Positions 10,160-18,229 of a DNA stretch of 64,000 nt are shown piece after piece (position 1 is the stretch's first letter; each line of letters begins with the position of its first letter). A program made the translations under genes and the position numbers. The notes beneath the pieces were generated by a model, which saw only the letters and a list, made by a program, of their open reading frames with translations, did no database searches and had not been told where the DNA came from. Source of the DNA: CBDFLT01 sp965249225 (lineage in GTDB: Bacteria > Chloroflexota > Dehalococcoidia > Lucifugimonadales > G963668185); the NCBI GenBank assembly GCA_965249225.1, contig CBDFLT010000009.1, forward strand, positions 682,001-746,000. Reading direction: 5' to 3'.

Positions 10160-11686
10160 ATGGCTGACAAAATGTCCTTGGCAACACTCCGAGACCTCCT
10201 AGAGACGGGCGCTCCCTCTAGGGTGGCCATCGAGGTTCCCGGCGGCCCGTCCGTCACCTATGGGTCGCTGAGCCGTCAGGTGGACTCGTTGGCGGCGCAC
10301 CTCGCATCCCTTGGGATAGGGCGCGGCGACCGGGTGATAACGGTTCTGCCCAACGGCATCGAGGCGATAATATCCTTCCTGGCCGTCTCCACCGTGGCCA
10401 CGGTAGTGCCACTGAACCCAGGCTATAAGGCGGACGAGCTGCGGTTCTTCATGGGGGACGCCGAGCACAAGGCGCTGATAACGACCGCCGGGAGTGGCGA
10501 TGTCGCCACAAAAGCCGCCCCCCGGGCGACCGTTCTCGTAGAAGCCAGCGTCGATGCGCGTGGCCAGGTCGGCCTTTCGGCCGCAGGTCGCCGGCTCGGC
10601 GCCGGGTCGTATGAGCCACCGGCTCCCGACGACGTGGCCTTGATGCTCTACACCAGCGGTACCACCAGTCGCCCCAAACGGGTGGCGCTACGACATCGAA
10701 ACCTGACCGCATCGATTGTCAACATCGGGGAGACCTATCGGCTGGGGCCTGAGGACGTGACCCTTTGTGTGATGCCCCTGTTCCATGTCCACGGTCTGTT
10801 GGCATCCGCTTTGGCTACCCTGTTTTCGGGCGGTACGGTGGTGGTGCCGCCGAGGTTCGACGCCCTTAAATTCTGGTCCATAGCGAATAGGCATAACGCG
10901 ACCTGGTTCAGCGCGGTCCCGACGGCGCATGGGGCTTTGCTTAAACGCGCCGGAGGGCGCGGCGTCGGTAAAGCGGTGGCGCAGAGTCCGAGCCTCCGGT
11001 TCATCCGCTCCTGCAGCGCGCCGCTGTCCGGAGACATGATGCTGGAGATGGAGGAGCGGTTTGGTGTGCCGGTTCTCGACGCCTATGGCATGACTGAAGC
11101 CTCGCACCAGATGACCTCGAATCCGTTGCCGCCGGGCAAGCGGGTACCGGGGACGGTTGGACGCGGCACCGGCGTGTCCGTCGCAATCATGGATGATGAC
11201 GGGCAGTTACTGTCTCCAGGCTCACGCGGCGAGGTGGTGGTGAAAGGCCCCAACGTCATTGATGGTTACGAGGGCAACCCCGAGGCCGACGCCGCCTCGT
11301 TCACTAATGGCTGGTTCCGTACCGGCGACCAGGGGTATCTCGACTCGGAGGGCTATCTGACTTTGACCGGTCGGCTGAAGGAGATTATCAACAGGAGCGG
11401 AGAGAAGATATCGCCCCTGGAGATAGACGAGGTACTGCTGTCTCATCCCGCGACCGCCGAGGCGGTGAGCTTCGGTATGTCCCATCCTGTTCACGGTGAG
11501 GAGCCTGGCGCGGCGGTGGTCTTGCACAGTCCCGCCACCAAGGAGGAGCTGATCCGTCACTGCCGCGAGCGCCTTGCCGACTTCAAGGTGCCGCGGACCA
11601 TCTATATCGTGGACGCGATTCCTCGAACGGCCACGGGCAAGGTTCAGCGGCGCGTCGTGGCCGAAAAGCTCGTGGGGAACCGATGA
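10160..11686 (+). CDS. AMP-forming acyl-CoA ligase
   Basis: ANL-superfamily adenylate-forming enzyme activating a carboxylic acid to its CoA thioester. The phosphate-binding loop is LMLYTSGTTSRPKRVALRH, followed by the A5 motif YGMTEASHQM, the A7/A8 motif GWFRTGDQGYL...GRLKEIINRSGEKISP and the C-terminal PRTATGKVQRR with the catalytic lysine. The arrangement resembles short-chain or oxalate-CoA-ligase-like members, but the substrate cannot be read. The frame is open back to 9998. ATG at 10160 (MADKMSLATLRDLLE) gives a normal family start and about 508 aa; an ATG at 10076 is the alternative. Its stop overlaps the panE start (ATGA), so the two are coupled. Confidence 0.85.
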   Translation: MADKMSLATLRDLLETGAPSRVAIEVPGGPSVTYGSLSRQVDSLAAHLASLGIGRGDRVITVLPNGIEAIISFLAVSTVATVVPLNPGYKADELRFFMGDAEHKALITTAGSGDVATKAAPRATVLVEASVDARGQVGLSAAGRRLGAGSYEPPAPDDVALMLYTSGTTSRPKRVALRHRNLTASIVNIGETYRLGPEDVTLCVMPLFHVHGLLASALATLFSGGTVVVPPRFDALKFWSIANRHNATWFSAVPTAHGALLKRAGGRGVGKAVAQSPSLRFIRSCSAPLSGDMMLEMEERFGVPVLDAYGMTEASHQMTSNPLPPGKRVPGTVGRGTGVSVAIMDDDGQLLSPGSRGEVVVKGPNVIDGYEGNPEADAASFTNGWFRTGDQGYLDSEGYLTLTGRLKEIINRSGEKISPLEIDEVLLSHPATAEAVSFGMSHPVHGEEPGAAVVLHSPATKEELIRHCRERLADFKVPRTIYIVDAIPRTATGKVQRRVVAEKLVGNR

Positions 11687-12666
11687 GGTTTGCGATTTTT
11701 GGCGCGGGGGCCATTGGCGCGTACCTTGGGGCCAAGCTGGCCCGGGCCGGAGAGGACGTGTCGCTGATAGCTAGGGGACCTCATCTTCGAGCCATGCAGA
11801 AGAACGGTGTCCTCGTGGGGAGCCGCGAGGGAGACTTTCGGGCCTTCCCGACAGCCACCGGCGACCCGGATGCGGTCGGCCAGGTCGACTACGTTTTCCT
11901 GACCGTCAAGGCCCATAGTCTCACCGAGGTCGCTCCCAAGATACGCCCCTTGTTAGGTTCGGAAACGGCTGTAGTGTCGGCCCAGAACGGCATCCCGTGG
12001 TGGTATTTTCAGAGGCATGGCGGCCCTATGGAGGGTACCCGCCTGGACAGCTTGGACCCCGAAGGCGTGATCGCCGCCGCCATCGAACCCCAGCGTATCA
12101 TCGGGTGCATCGTTTATCCCTCGGCCGTACTCGCCGAGCCGGGCGTCGTAGAGCATATCGAGGGAGAGAGGTTCACCATCGGAGAGCTGGACGGGGCTAG
12201 GAGTGAAAGGTGCCGACAGCTTGCCAAGGTCCTGATAAGTGCGGGTATCAAGTGTCCCATCAGCACGCGGATCCGAAACGGCCTATGGGTCAAGCTGCTT
12301 GGCAACGTGGCCTTCAATCCTTTGAGCGCCCTTACGAGGGCTACGCTGGTGGAGGTCGTCACCGACCCAGGCACCAGGGCCGTCGCACGCGCCGTCATGG
12401 AGGAAACCGATGCCGTGACCAGAGCGCTGGGCGTTGAGATTCCCGTCACTATCGACCAGAGACTGGCGGGCGCGGCAAAGGTCGGACACCACAAGACGTC
12501 CATGCTGCAGGACCTAGAGAGAGGCCGACCCATGGAGGTGGAGAGCATCGTGGGCGCCGTGGTGGAGCTGGGCGATATGCTGGGGCACGATATGCCCTAC
12601 ACCCGCATCGCCTATGCCTGTGTAAAGCTGCTTGCTAAAACGGCGGAGAAACGGTCGGCTGGCTGA
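11683..12666 (+). CDS. panE: 2-dehydropantoate 2-reductase (ketopantoate reductase)
   Basis: NADPH-dependent reduction of ketopantoate to pantoate in pantothenate and CoA synthesis. The N-terminal Rossmann motif is FGAGAIGAYLGAKLARAG, then LTVKAHSL and AQNGIPWWYF. The C-terminal ApbA_C helical domain has KLLGNVAFNPLSALTRATL and HKTSMLQDLERGRPMEVESIVG, which carry the catalytic lysine and substrate-binding residues. At 327 aa the length is normal for the family. ATGA overlap with the acyl-CoA ligase implies co-expression. Some members of this family act on other 2-ketoacids, so the exact substrate is inferred. Confidence 0.88.
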   Translation: MRFAIFGAGAIGAYLGAKLARAGEDVSLIARGPHLRAMQKNGVLVGSREGDFRAFPTATGDPDAVGQVDYVFLTVKAHSLTEVAPKIRPLLGSETAVVSAQNGIPWWYFQRHGGPMEGTRLDSLDPEGVIAAAIEPQRIIGCIVYPSAVLAEPGVVEHIEGERFTIGELDGARSERCRQLAKVLISAGIKCPISTRIRNGLWVKLLGNVAFNPLSALTRATLVEVVTDPGTRAVARAVMEETDAVTRALGVEIPVTIDQRLAGAAKVGHHKTSMLQDLERGRPMEVESIVGAVVELGDMLGHDMPYTRIAYACVKLLAKTAEKRSAG

Positions 12667-12668
12667 TT

Positions 12669-13572
12669 CTAGATCTCCAGAGCGCGTTGCGGAGCGTAGG
12701 GACCCCACCCACCGGAGTTGCCCCCCCCGGACCGTCCACTGGTAAGCAACGCCTGGCTCAAGCTCGATGGGAAGGGTGATAGTGGTGTCTGAGAGGTCCT
12801 CTCGGACGAAGACCAGGTTGTCCTCTCCATATGGGGGTCTGCTCACGTACAGGCCGTAACGCTGCGCGCCTGGCACCGGCGACCATCGTAGTACGGGAGG
12901 GGCCTTTCCGCGCCCCTCGTCGCTTGCCGCGGCAAGCCGGCTCCGGACCACCTCAAGTGCCGCCTCTTCGGCCTCTCTGAGGACCTCCTCCGCCTGTCTC
13001 TCGGCCTTCGATATGGTGTAACCGGACGTGCGCTCCGATTCGCTGGCCTGCGTTTCGGCATTCTCTATGATAGTTTGAGCTTTTTCCTCGGCCTCTGAGA
13101 TGAGGCCTGCATAGCGGCTCTCGACCTCCGCCTTCGCTTCCTCTATTACCGCATCTACCGAGCTTTGCCCTTCCGATATCAGATTCTTCGCCTCCTTCTT
13201 CGCGTCGGAGATAAATTTGGCGACCGTCTTGTCGGCCTCTTTTTGCGCCGCCTCCTTCAAACTCGCCGCCATGCCCTCGGCCTCCTCGACGATCTCTCGG
13301 GCGCGATGTTTCCCCTCCTCGACGACGGAGGCCGCGTGATCCTCGACCTCCTTCTTTACCTCTTCTCTGAGTTTGGCGGCAAAGGTTTCGGCATCGTCGA
13401 CGGACCTGTTTGCAAGCTCGCGGAGGGCATCCAGGTGTTCCAGCTTCTCGATACTCTCGTGGTATTGCGTCATGAGGCTCTCAACGAAGGTGACAACGTC
13501 CTTCTCCGAGAGCCCCTTTGGGACCACCCGAAACTTCTTCCCCCACATTGTCTTCCCTTTGTTCTCGGCCAT
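12669..13572 (-). CDS. Coiled-coil protein with FN3-like C-terminal domain (frameshifted)
   Basis: The N-terminal module WGKKFRVVPKGLSEKDVVTF is shared with the next upstream gene (13681-14337). It is followed by about 170 residues of alanine/glutamate/lysine-rich coiled coil (V-ATPase subunit H/DivIVA-like look) and a fibronectin-III-like beta domain starting APPVLRWSPVPGAQRYGLYV. The continuous frame runs to 12514, overlapping panE antisense by 153 bp with an unrelated tail. Dropping one base from the C8 tract at 12721-12728 instead gives YQWTVRGGNSGGWGPYAP and a stop at 12669-12671, just past panE. I therefore give the corrected span. A possible cytoplasmic scaffold; the function is unknown. 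Confidence 0.6.
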
Positions 13573-13680
13573 CAGGTACCTCTGGACGAACTGCCCTTCC
13601 GCTGTTTCTCCCCAGGTTAGACCGGATCGGGCGAAAAAGTCCCCGCCTCCCGGAATCGTACTACCAAGATCGCTCGGCGA

Positions 13681-14337
13681 TTACCGCCTGCTCGACGCCT
13701 TCCCCTTGGCTCGAGACGTGGACCTCTCTTCCGCTTCATCCAGGCCCGGGGTCTTACGCAACTCCTTAGCCGAGTCCTCTACTGATGGAAGCAAGTCATC
13801 GCAGGTCTTGGTCACCGCCTTCCTAATCCCTTCAGCGACTTTTTGGGTCGTCCGGCGAACGATGAATTCGGCCGCTAGCTTGGCTTCGTCTTCGATGCTT
13901 GTGACACGGTCTCGTGCGGCATCGACCGCGCTTTGGGCGTCGCGCTGAGCCCTTCGTATGGTCTCCTTGGCCTCTTCCTCGGCCTTTGTTCCGGTTGCGT
14001 TGGACTGGGCCTCGGCCTCCTTCTGCGCCGCCTGGAGGATCTGCCGACCCTCCTCTTGGGCTTTCTCTTTCCCGTCGGCCACGATCCTGGCGGCCTCAGC
14101 CTCAGCCTCTTGCCGTGCCCTCTCCTTGATGCTTTCCGCCAGCTTGTCCGCCTCCACCACGGTCTGTTCCGCCAGCTTGAGTAATGAGGCCTGCTTCTCC
14201 GCGGTCGTCTCAGGCTGTTTAGACTTGGTCATCAGGTCGTTCACGAAGGAGACGACCTGCTCCTCGGAAAGGCCCTCGGGCACTATCGAGAACTTCGATC
14301 CCCAAAGCTCTTTCGTTCCGGTTTCCTCCGCTGCCAT
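13681..14337 (-). CDS. Coiled-coil protein, paralogue of the 12669-13572 gene
   Basis: About 218 aa. The opening module ELWGSKFSIVPEGLSEEQVV matches the downstream paralogue, and the remainder is a long Ala/Glu/Lys-rich helix with a basic tail (KGKASSRR). It lacks the FN3-like domain. ATG at 14337 has an AAGGAAGGGAG ribosome-binding region upstream; the frame itself is open to 14379. The pair lies in tandem on the minus strand and probably arose by duplication. The conserved GLSE(K/E)xVVxFVxxLM block resembles the short N-terminal heads of DivIVA/GpsB-type proteins, but that is only a resemblance. Confidence 0.7.
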   Translation of the reverse strand: MAAEETGTKELWGSKFSIVPEGLSEEQVVSFVNDLMTKSKQPETTAEKQASLLKLAEQTVVEADKLAESIKERARQEAEAEAARIVADGKEKAQEEGRQILQAAQKEAEAQSNATGTKAEEEAKETIRRAQRDAQSAVDAARDRVTSIEDEAKLAAEFIVRRTTQKVAEGIRKAVTKTCDDLLPSVEDSAKELRKTPGLDEAEERSTSRAKGKASSRR

Positions 14338-14552
14338 GGCAACTCCCTTCCTTAGGCGATGGGTCCTGCGACCACGCATCGGTGTCCGTTAGATGTGAAG
14401 GGGGTCAGAAACGGTAACAGTTTAACAGATTGGCTTTTGCCTTAGGCCGGGGCGGCTACCTGAAATGTGGTATTGATTTTTCACCGATAAGCCTCATGGA
14501 CCGTTCGATGCGTTGAGGGTCCATTTCCCCGGTGTCGGGGCTGATCCGCAAA

Positions 14553-14909
14553 TTACCCGACGTTCAGTTGAAAAGCCTCCCGCACCAGCCCTTTGAGCTG
14601 CTCTACGGGTACGTTACGCTCCGGCACAACCTTGACGTGGCGCAGCCTTTTGCCGGTCCCCTCTAGGAGCCCGTGTGGGTCCGGCAAGTCTGTGCCTTTA
14701 TAGAAGCCGAGGTTTACCCAGTTTCTTTGAGGCATGATGTAACAGAACTGGCCGTTGCTGTAGTAGCCGATGTTGCCCCACCCCTTGTGTGGACGTTCCT
14801 CCCCGTCCGGAGCGGCATCGCGCACCAGCTTGCGCAGATCCTTGGCCACCTTCCTGACTTCGGCGGTGTGCCTTCCGAGGATATCGTCTATGTCGCTTTC
14901 GGTTGCCAC
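14553..14909 (-). CDS. DUF1801/YdhG-like small protein
   Basis: 118-aa protein whose pattern (VRKVAKDLRKLVRDAAPDGEE near the N terminus, then GYYSNGQFCYIMPQRNWVNLGFYKG) matches the DUF1801 family of small alpha/beta proteins of unknown biochemical role. The start is GTG at 14909, with no Shine-Dalgarno sequence but a TAAATT hexamer 5 nt upstream, suggesting a leaderless message. It is a stand-alone gene. The 14338-14552 stretch next to it holds no recognisable gene. Confidence 0.7.
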   Translation of the reverse strand: MATESDIDDILGRHTAEVRKVAKDLRKLVRDAAPDGEERPHKGWGNIGYYSNGQFCYIMPQRNWVNLGFYKGTDLPDPHGLLEGTGKRLRHVKVVPERNVPVEQLKGLVREAFQLNVG

Positions 14910-15121
14910 GCTCTAATTTAAGCTTGGTGGGCTTATCGTGTCCCGTAGATGACCGCTTACGAGGATTCATCCTCGCTCGGTGTATTCTTGCCGGTCGGGC
15001 CATGTGGTGGCGGAGGTGGGCCACGTCCGCCAAGGGGCAGAATACGCACGGTCTGGGCGAGTGTCAACTCGGACCCTGGAGCGTCACCAAATGGACTTTT
15101 CTTGTATAGTTGCATGGAAAG

Positions 15122-15150
15122 TTGACTAATGGATGTTTACCTGGTAAAAT
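15122..15150 (+). promoter_or_regulatory. Sigma-70-type promoter
   Basis: TTGACT (15122-15127), a 17-bp spacer, then TAAAAT (15145-15150). It points at the zinc-ribbon mini-gene and implies a leader of about 135 nt. Confidence 0.6.
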
Positions 15151-15294
15151 CGGCGTTAAGGGCTCATTACTAACCCTGGATGGTTCCTCAGCCCACGGGC
15201 GGCCGCGGAGCTGTCGGCGCCGTGATTCGCGCATGGTGGTAGTAAGGGGGATAGGTGGTGGGGCTTCAGTGGAATGAAGGGAGACTAGCGGTTA

Positions 15295-15492
15295 ATGGAA
15301 TTCAAAGCCTGTCCCAGGTGTCAGGGAGACCTACACGCCACGAGGGACATGTACGGCGAGTATAAGTGGTGCCTTCAGTGCGGTTACTCGCTTGACGTTC
15401 AAAGGTCCAACAAAGTTAACCACGCCATCGCTGTCATGAGAGGGAAGGCGGGGAGGCCACGTAAGGCGGGACGGCGCAGGCAGGCCGCCTAG
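15295..15492 (+). CDS. Zinc-ribbon/AT-hook mini-protein
   Basis: 65-aa protein. CPRC and, 19 residues later, CLQCG form a zinc ribbon at residues 6-30. A basic tail, MRGKAGRPRKAGRRRQAA, contains an AT-hook-like GRPRK core. AAGGGAGA lies about 12 nt before ATG. The opening FKACPRC-x-GD repeats in the prophage-remnant protein at 42690-43070 (FKACPRCGGD), so the gene may belong to a mobile family. DNA binding is a reasonable guess and nothing more specific can be said. Confidence 0.65.
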   Translation: MEFKACPRCQGDLHATRDMYGEYKWCLQCGYSLDVQRSNKVNHAIAVMRGKAGRPRKAGRRRQAA

Positions 15493-15695
15493 GAAGCTGA
15501 TCCGAAAGTCTTCATAGCCCCAGGGTATAGCCACGCCCCGTGGCGACCTGGGGAATAACGGAAGAAGCGACGCCTGATCTGTGGTCGTCCACGACCCGCT
15601 TCACCGCCTTGTGATCAGACGCCGCCTCACGCGACCAGCTTTCTATCTATCACGGTGTCACGCGGGTGACAGATGTCCGTCGTGCCGATCGCTTT

Positions 15696-16121
15696 TCAGG
15701 CTATCTCCAGATTCTCCTCGACAATGGAGCCGTCCTCTTTTATCTGGAAAGTCCTGATGGCGGGGTAATCCTTGTCTTGCAGTGAGACCAGGACATAAAA
15801 GACGTCGAGCCATCCGCTCTGCAGCGCCATTCTCACGTCGGTCCGGGATGGATACGCTGGGCTGTTTGTATGAGAATGGTAGAAGGCCACAAACTCCCAC
15901 CCATTGCGTTCCGCGTCCAGCATGGCGTTAAGCTGCTCCTGCGGGTCCATAAGATAGCGGAAAGGACTTTTGGCGGTATTGGTGATGGTATACACGTGCG
16001 AGATCGTACCGCCGTTACCGGCCAATATTCCGCAGCACTCGATTGGGTCTTCACGCCTGGCGTGCTCGATCACTTTTGCGACGTGATTTTTCTCGATGTT
16101 CAGCAACTCGATGTTCAGCAA
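15696..16121 (-). CDS. JAMM/MPN metallopeptidase (Mec-like)
   Basis: JAB1/MPN zinc peptidase of the bacterial M67 group. The upstream glutamate lies in PIECCGILAG and the zinc motif is H-S-H-x7-S-x2-D (FYHSHTNSPAYPSRTD). Bacterial members remove C-terminal extensions or cysteine from ubiquitin-fold sulphur carriers. A MoaD-like protein with residues after its GGG is encoded at 23448. Start codons are TTG: 16121 has GAGG 6 nt upstream (141 aa), while 16172 is a longer option. A 15-bp tandem duplication near the start adds five residues. The carrier-processing role is inferred from the family. Confidence 0.8.
   Translation of the reverse strand: MLNIELLNIEKNHVAKVIEHARREDPIECCGILAGNGGTISHVYTITNTAKSPFRYLMDPQEQLNAMLDAERNGWEFVAFYHSHTNSPAYPSRTDVRMALQSGWLDVFYVLVSLQDKDYPAIRTFQIKEDGSIVEENLEIA
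16092..16121 (-). repeat. 15-bp perfect tandem duplication inside the JAMM start region
   Basis: CTCGATGTTCAGCAA occurs twice in direct succession (16092-16106 and 16107-16121), encoding LLNIE twice. Confidence 0.9.
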
Positions 16122-16341
16122 TAGGGGCCTCGGTGCTGAAGATTTTATAGTTGGCGCCGACCGTTTTTTCAAGCCAGGCCTGCCGGGGGAGTGAATAACG
16201 GAGACTTTAACCGCGGACGGTCTGGCCGAGCGACTCCTGGGGTGAGTGGCTTCCGAGCATGGTGACTTCAGGAGTGCTGGCGTGTTGCGGTGCCCGCGCT
16301 AAGGTCCCGCCTGGGATGTTCTGGCCTTCCTCCTGTGGGCC

Positions 16342-17079
16342 CTAGACGGCGACGGGGACTTTTGTGAGCAGCGTTCCGTTCTCGATGGCCTGAGCGGCGT
16401 CGATGACCATCTGTGCCGCGTACTCCAGGCTTATGTCGCTGCTGTTTATAACCAGCTGGTACAGGTGGGGGTCGTCGGGGTACTCGATGCCGAAGAAGCG
16501 CCTGAAGTTGTACTCCCTGGCCTTATCTCTTGCGGCGACGACCTTCTCGGCCTCTTCTAGGTCCACGCGCTCGCGTTCGGCGATCCTGGCGATGCGGTCC
16601 TCCAGGCGGGCGACCACTCCTACCCGCAGTACCTTTGGGTCGTCCTTGAGGATGATAGACCCACCGCGGCCGACGATGATTACACTCCCCCCTTTGGCGA
16701 GTTCCTTCATTACTTTGCGCATCGCCTCCAGATATGGCTGGTCCTCGACCTCGTGTCCCCTCGTGATGGTGGACGGTCGCAGGTCCTCATACTCCTGAGT
16801 CAGCAGCGCGATAGCCCCTGGGCCGAAGTAGGGATCACCTCCCGCGCCGGTAACCGCGGACCGCTCTAGAATGCGCTGAATAATGCGCGAGAAACGCTCG
16901 GTGCGGGTGGGAGGCCGTTCTTCCCTCTCGTGCAGCGCCTCAACGGTTGCCCCCAAATGCCGGGCTGCATCGGTCAGTATCAACCGGTCCACATAGTCGG
17001 CTTCGAGCTTCTGGGCGACGATAGGCCCCAGCAGTCTGCCGCCTCCACCTGTTAGGCCGCCCATTGTTATCACGGCCAT
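16342..17079 (-). CDS. Cytidylate kinase-like protein
   Basis: 245-aa P-loop protein of the cytidylate-kinase-like group. The atypical glycine-rich N terminus is ITMGGLTGGGGRLLGPIVAQKL, followed by DYVDRLIL, GSVIIVGRGGSIILKDDP and the lid-like R-rich segment RIARIAERERVDLEEAEKVV, then YNFRRFFGIEYPDDPHLYQLVIN. The family phosphorylates nucleotides or is uncharacterised. True Cmk has a GPxGSGKST loop that is replaced here, so CMP kinase activity is not assured. A good Shine-Dalgarno sequence (GGGGAGGTG) precedes ATG. Confidence 0.75.
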   Translation of the reverse strand: MAVITMGGLTGGGGRLLGPIVAQKLEADYVDRLILTDAARHLGATVEALHEREERPPTRTERFSRIIQRILERSAVTGAGGDPYFGPGAIALLTQEYEDLRPSTITRGHEVEDQPYLEAMRKVMKELAKGGSVIIVGRGGSIILKDDPKVLRVGVVARLEDRIARIAERERVDLEEAEKVVAARDKAREYNFRRFFGIEYPDDPHLYQLVINSSDISLEYAAQMVIDAAQAIENGTLLTKVPVAV

Positions 17080-17202
17080 GGTTCACCTCCCCTGGTTCGC
17101 TAACTATGGCCGGAGTCGTCCCAGAGGACTCCGGTTAAAAAACACCCCTTCATAATTGCCATGCTGCCGGATCGTTGTCAACTTTGTGTAAACCGTCACA
17201 GG

Positions 17203-17715
17203 TCAGTACCGGATTAGTGAGATGACCTCGTAGTCGGTCAGTACGTCTCCGCCTCGGAGAGAGGAGAGCTCGATGAGCACCGCCACACCGCTCACTGTGC
17301 CTCCGGCCTTCTCCACCAGACTGGCGGTGGCGGTTATGGTCCCGCCCGTTGCGAGCAGGTCGTCTACGATGAGTACTCTTTCTCCCTTCTCGATAGCGTC
17401 TCTATGCAGCTCGACCACGCTGTCTCCGTACTCCAGCTTGTACTCGTGGGCGAAGGTCTCGGCGGGGAGCTTACCCTCCTTCCGCACCGGTATCAGCCGC
17501 TTCCTCAAGTCGCGGGCCAGGGGCGCGGCAAATAAGAACCCCCTTGACTCGATGCCGACGATTGCGCTGAAATCCAGGTGGGAGCACCGCTGTGCGAACG
17601 AGTCAATGGCCTTCTGGAAGGCTGATGTGTCCTTGAGGAGCGGTGTTATGTCCTTGAACAGGACGCCTGGCCGTGGAAAGTCGGGGATGTCTCGTATGTA
17701 GTCTTTAAGGTCCAT
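17203..17715 (-). CDS. apt: Adenine phosphoribosyltransferase
   Basis: Purine salvage: adenine + PRPP to AMP. The start MDLKDYIRDIPDFPRPGVLF is canonical for Apt, and the 170-aa length from ATG 17715 is exactly typical. The PRPP loop is ERVLIVDDLLATGGT, and IVGIESRGFLFAAPLA is the family's flexible loop region. The frame is open to 17916, but that extension is low-complexity and lies outside the family. It is a single gene, and the 17716-17960 stretch upstream shows no other gene. Confidence 0.93.
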   Translation of the reverse strand: MDLKDYIRDIPDFPRPGVLFKDITPLLKDTSAFQKAIDSFAQRCSHLDFSAIVGIESRGFLFAAPLARDLRKRLIPVRKEGKLPAETFAHEYKLEYGDSVVELHRDAIEKGERVLIVDDLLATGGTITATASLVEKAGGTVSGVAVLIELSSLRGGDVLTDYEVISLIRY

Positions 17716-17964
17716 GATATGGGCCGGGCGGTGTCTGATCCTTCCTAGGAAGGACCACCCGGGCTCGTGGGTTGTGCCTGGATAATTTGTGGGGTGTGGA
17801 TGGGAAAAACCTGGGAGACGCCCAAGCCCCGTCAGGGTTCTGAACCGCCGGCGCTGTAGCGGTTCTAAATTTGAAGTCCCGGTCGCCCAGAGGAGGGTCG
17901 CGGCAAAGGGTATCACAGGCGGGAGAGGCAGGCCACTTCACATAGGGTGCCCTCCGGGTTGGCC

Positions 17965-17993
17965 TTGTTTCGGCCTCACCTTTGTGCTATATT
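17965..17993 (+). promoter_or_regulatory. Upstream promoter candidate for the phosphate genes
   Basis: TTGTTT, a 17-bp spacer, TATATT. It lies 33 bp upstream of a better promoter pointing the same way. Confidence 0.4.
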
Positions 17994-18025
17994 CGCGGTG
18001 CCCTTGGATAGGGCGTCCTAATATC

Positions 18026-18055
18026 TTGACATCCCGATTAGCAGCTTGTTAATAT
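18026..18055 (+). promoter_or_regulatory. Main promoter candidate for the phosphate genes
   Basis: Perfect TTGACA (18026-18031), an 18-bp spacer, TAATAT (18050-18055). The predicted transcript starts near 18062. Confidence 0.6.
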
Positions 18056-18061
18056 TTTCAC

Positions 18062-18203
18062 GAAGTATGGTAAGACGCAAGACTCGGCGACGCGGATGAC
18101 GAGCGGCTCGGTCAAACGGAAGTCTAGAGCGCCAATGTGGCCCAGCCGGCTAGACCTCGTGTTCACGCAACAAATAGCCCTTCCAAATCGGAAGGGCTTT
18201 TTA
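18062..18203 (+). ncRNA. Candidate structured leader or small RNA ahead of DUF47-pit
   Basis: About 140 nt lie between the TTGACA promoter and an intrinsic terminator, ending 26 nt before the DUF47 start codon. The segment contains no reading frame of note but does contain inverted repeats: GTCTAG (18122-18127) pairs with CTAGAC (18150-18155). The arrangement is that of an attenuator or riboswitch, or of an independent small RNA. It does not match any riboswitch consensus I know. Confidence 0.4.
18176..18203 (+). terminator. Intrinsic terminator in the phosphate-gene leader
   Basis: AGCCCTTCC / GGAAGGGCT, a 9-bp perfect stem with a 5-nt loop followed by TTTTT. It lies between a promoter and the DUF47 gene. 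Confidence 0.8.
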
Positions 18204-18229
18204 GTTAAAAGACGCTTGAGAGGTGAACC

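Noticed and set aside
18062..18203. SRP RNA, c-di-GMP, fluoride or cobalamin riboswitch in the pit leader
   Set aside because: None of the conserved core sequences of these RNAs could be found in it.
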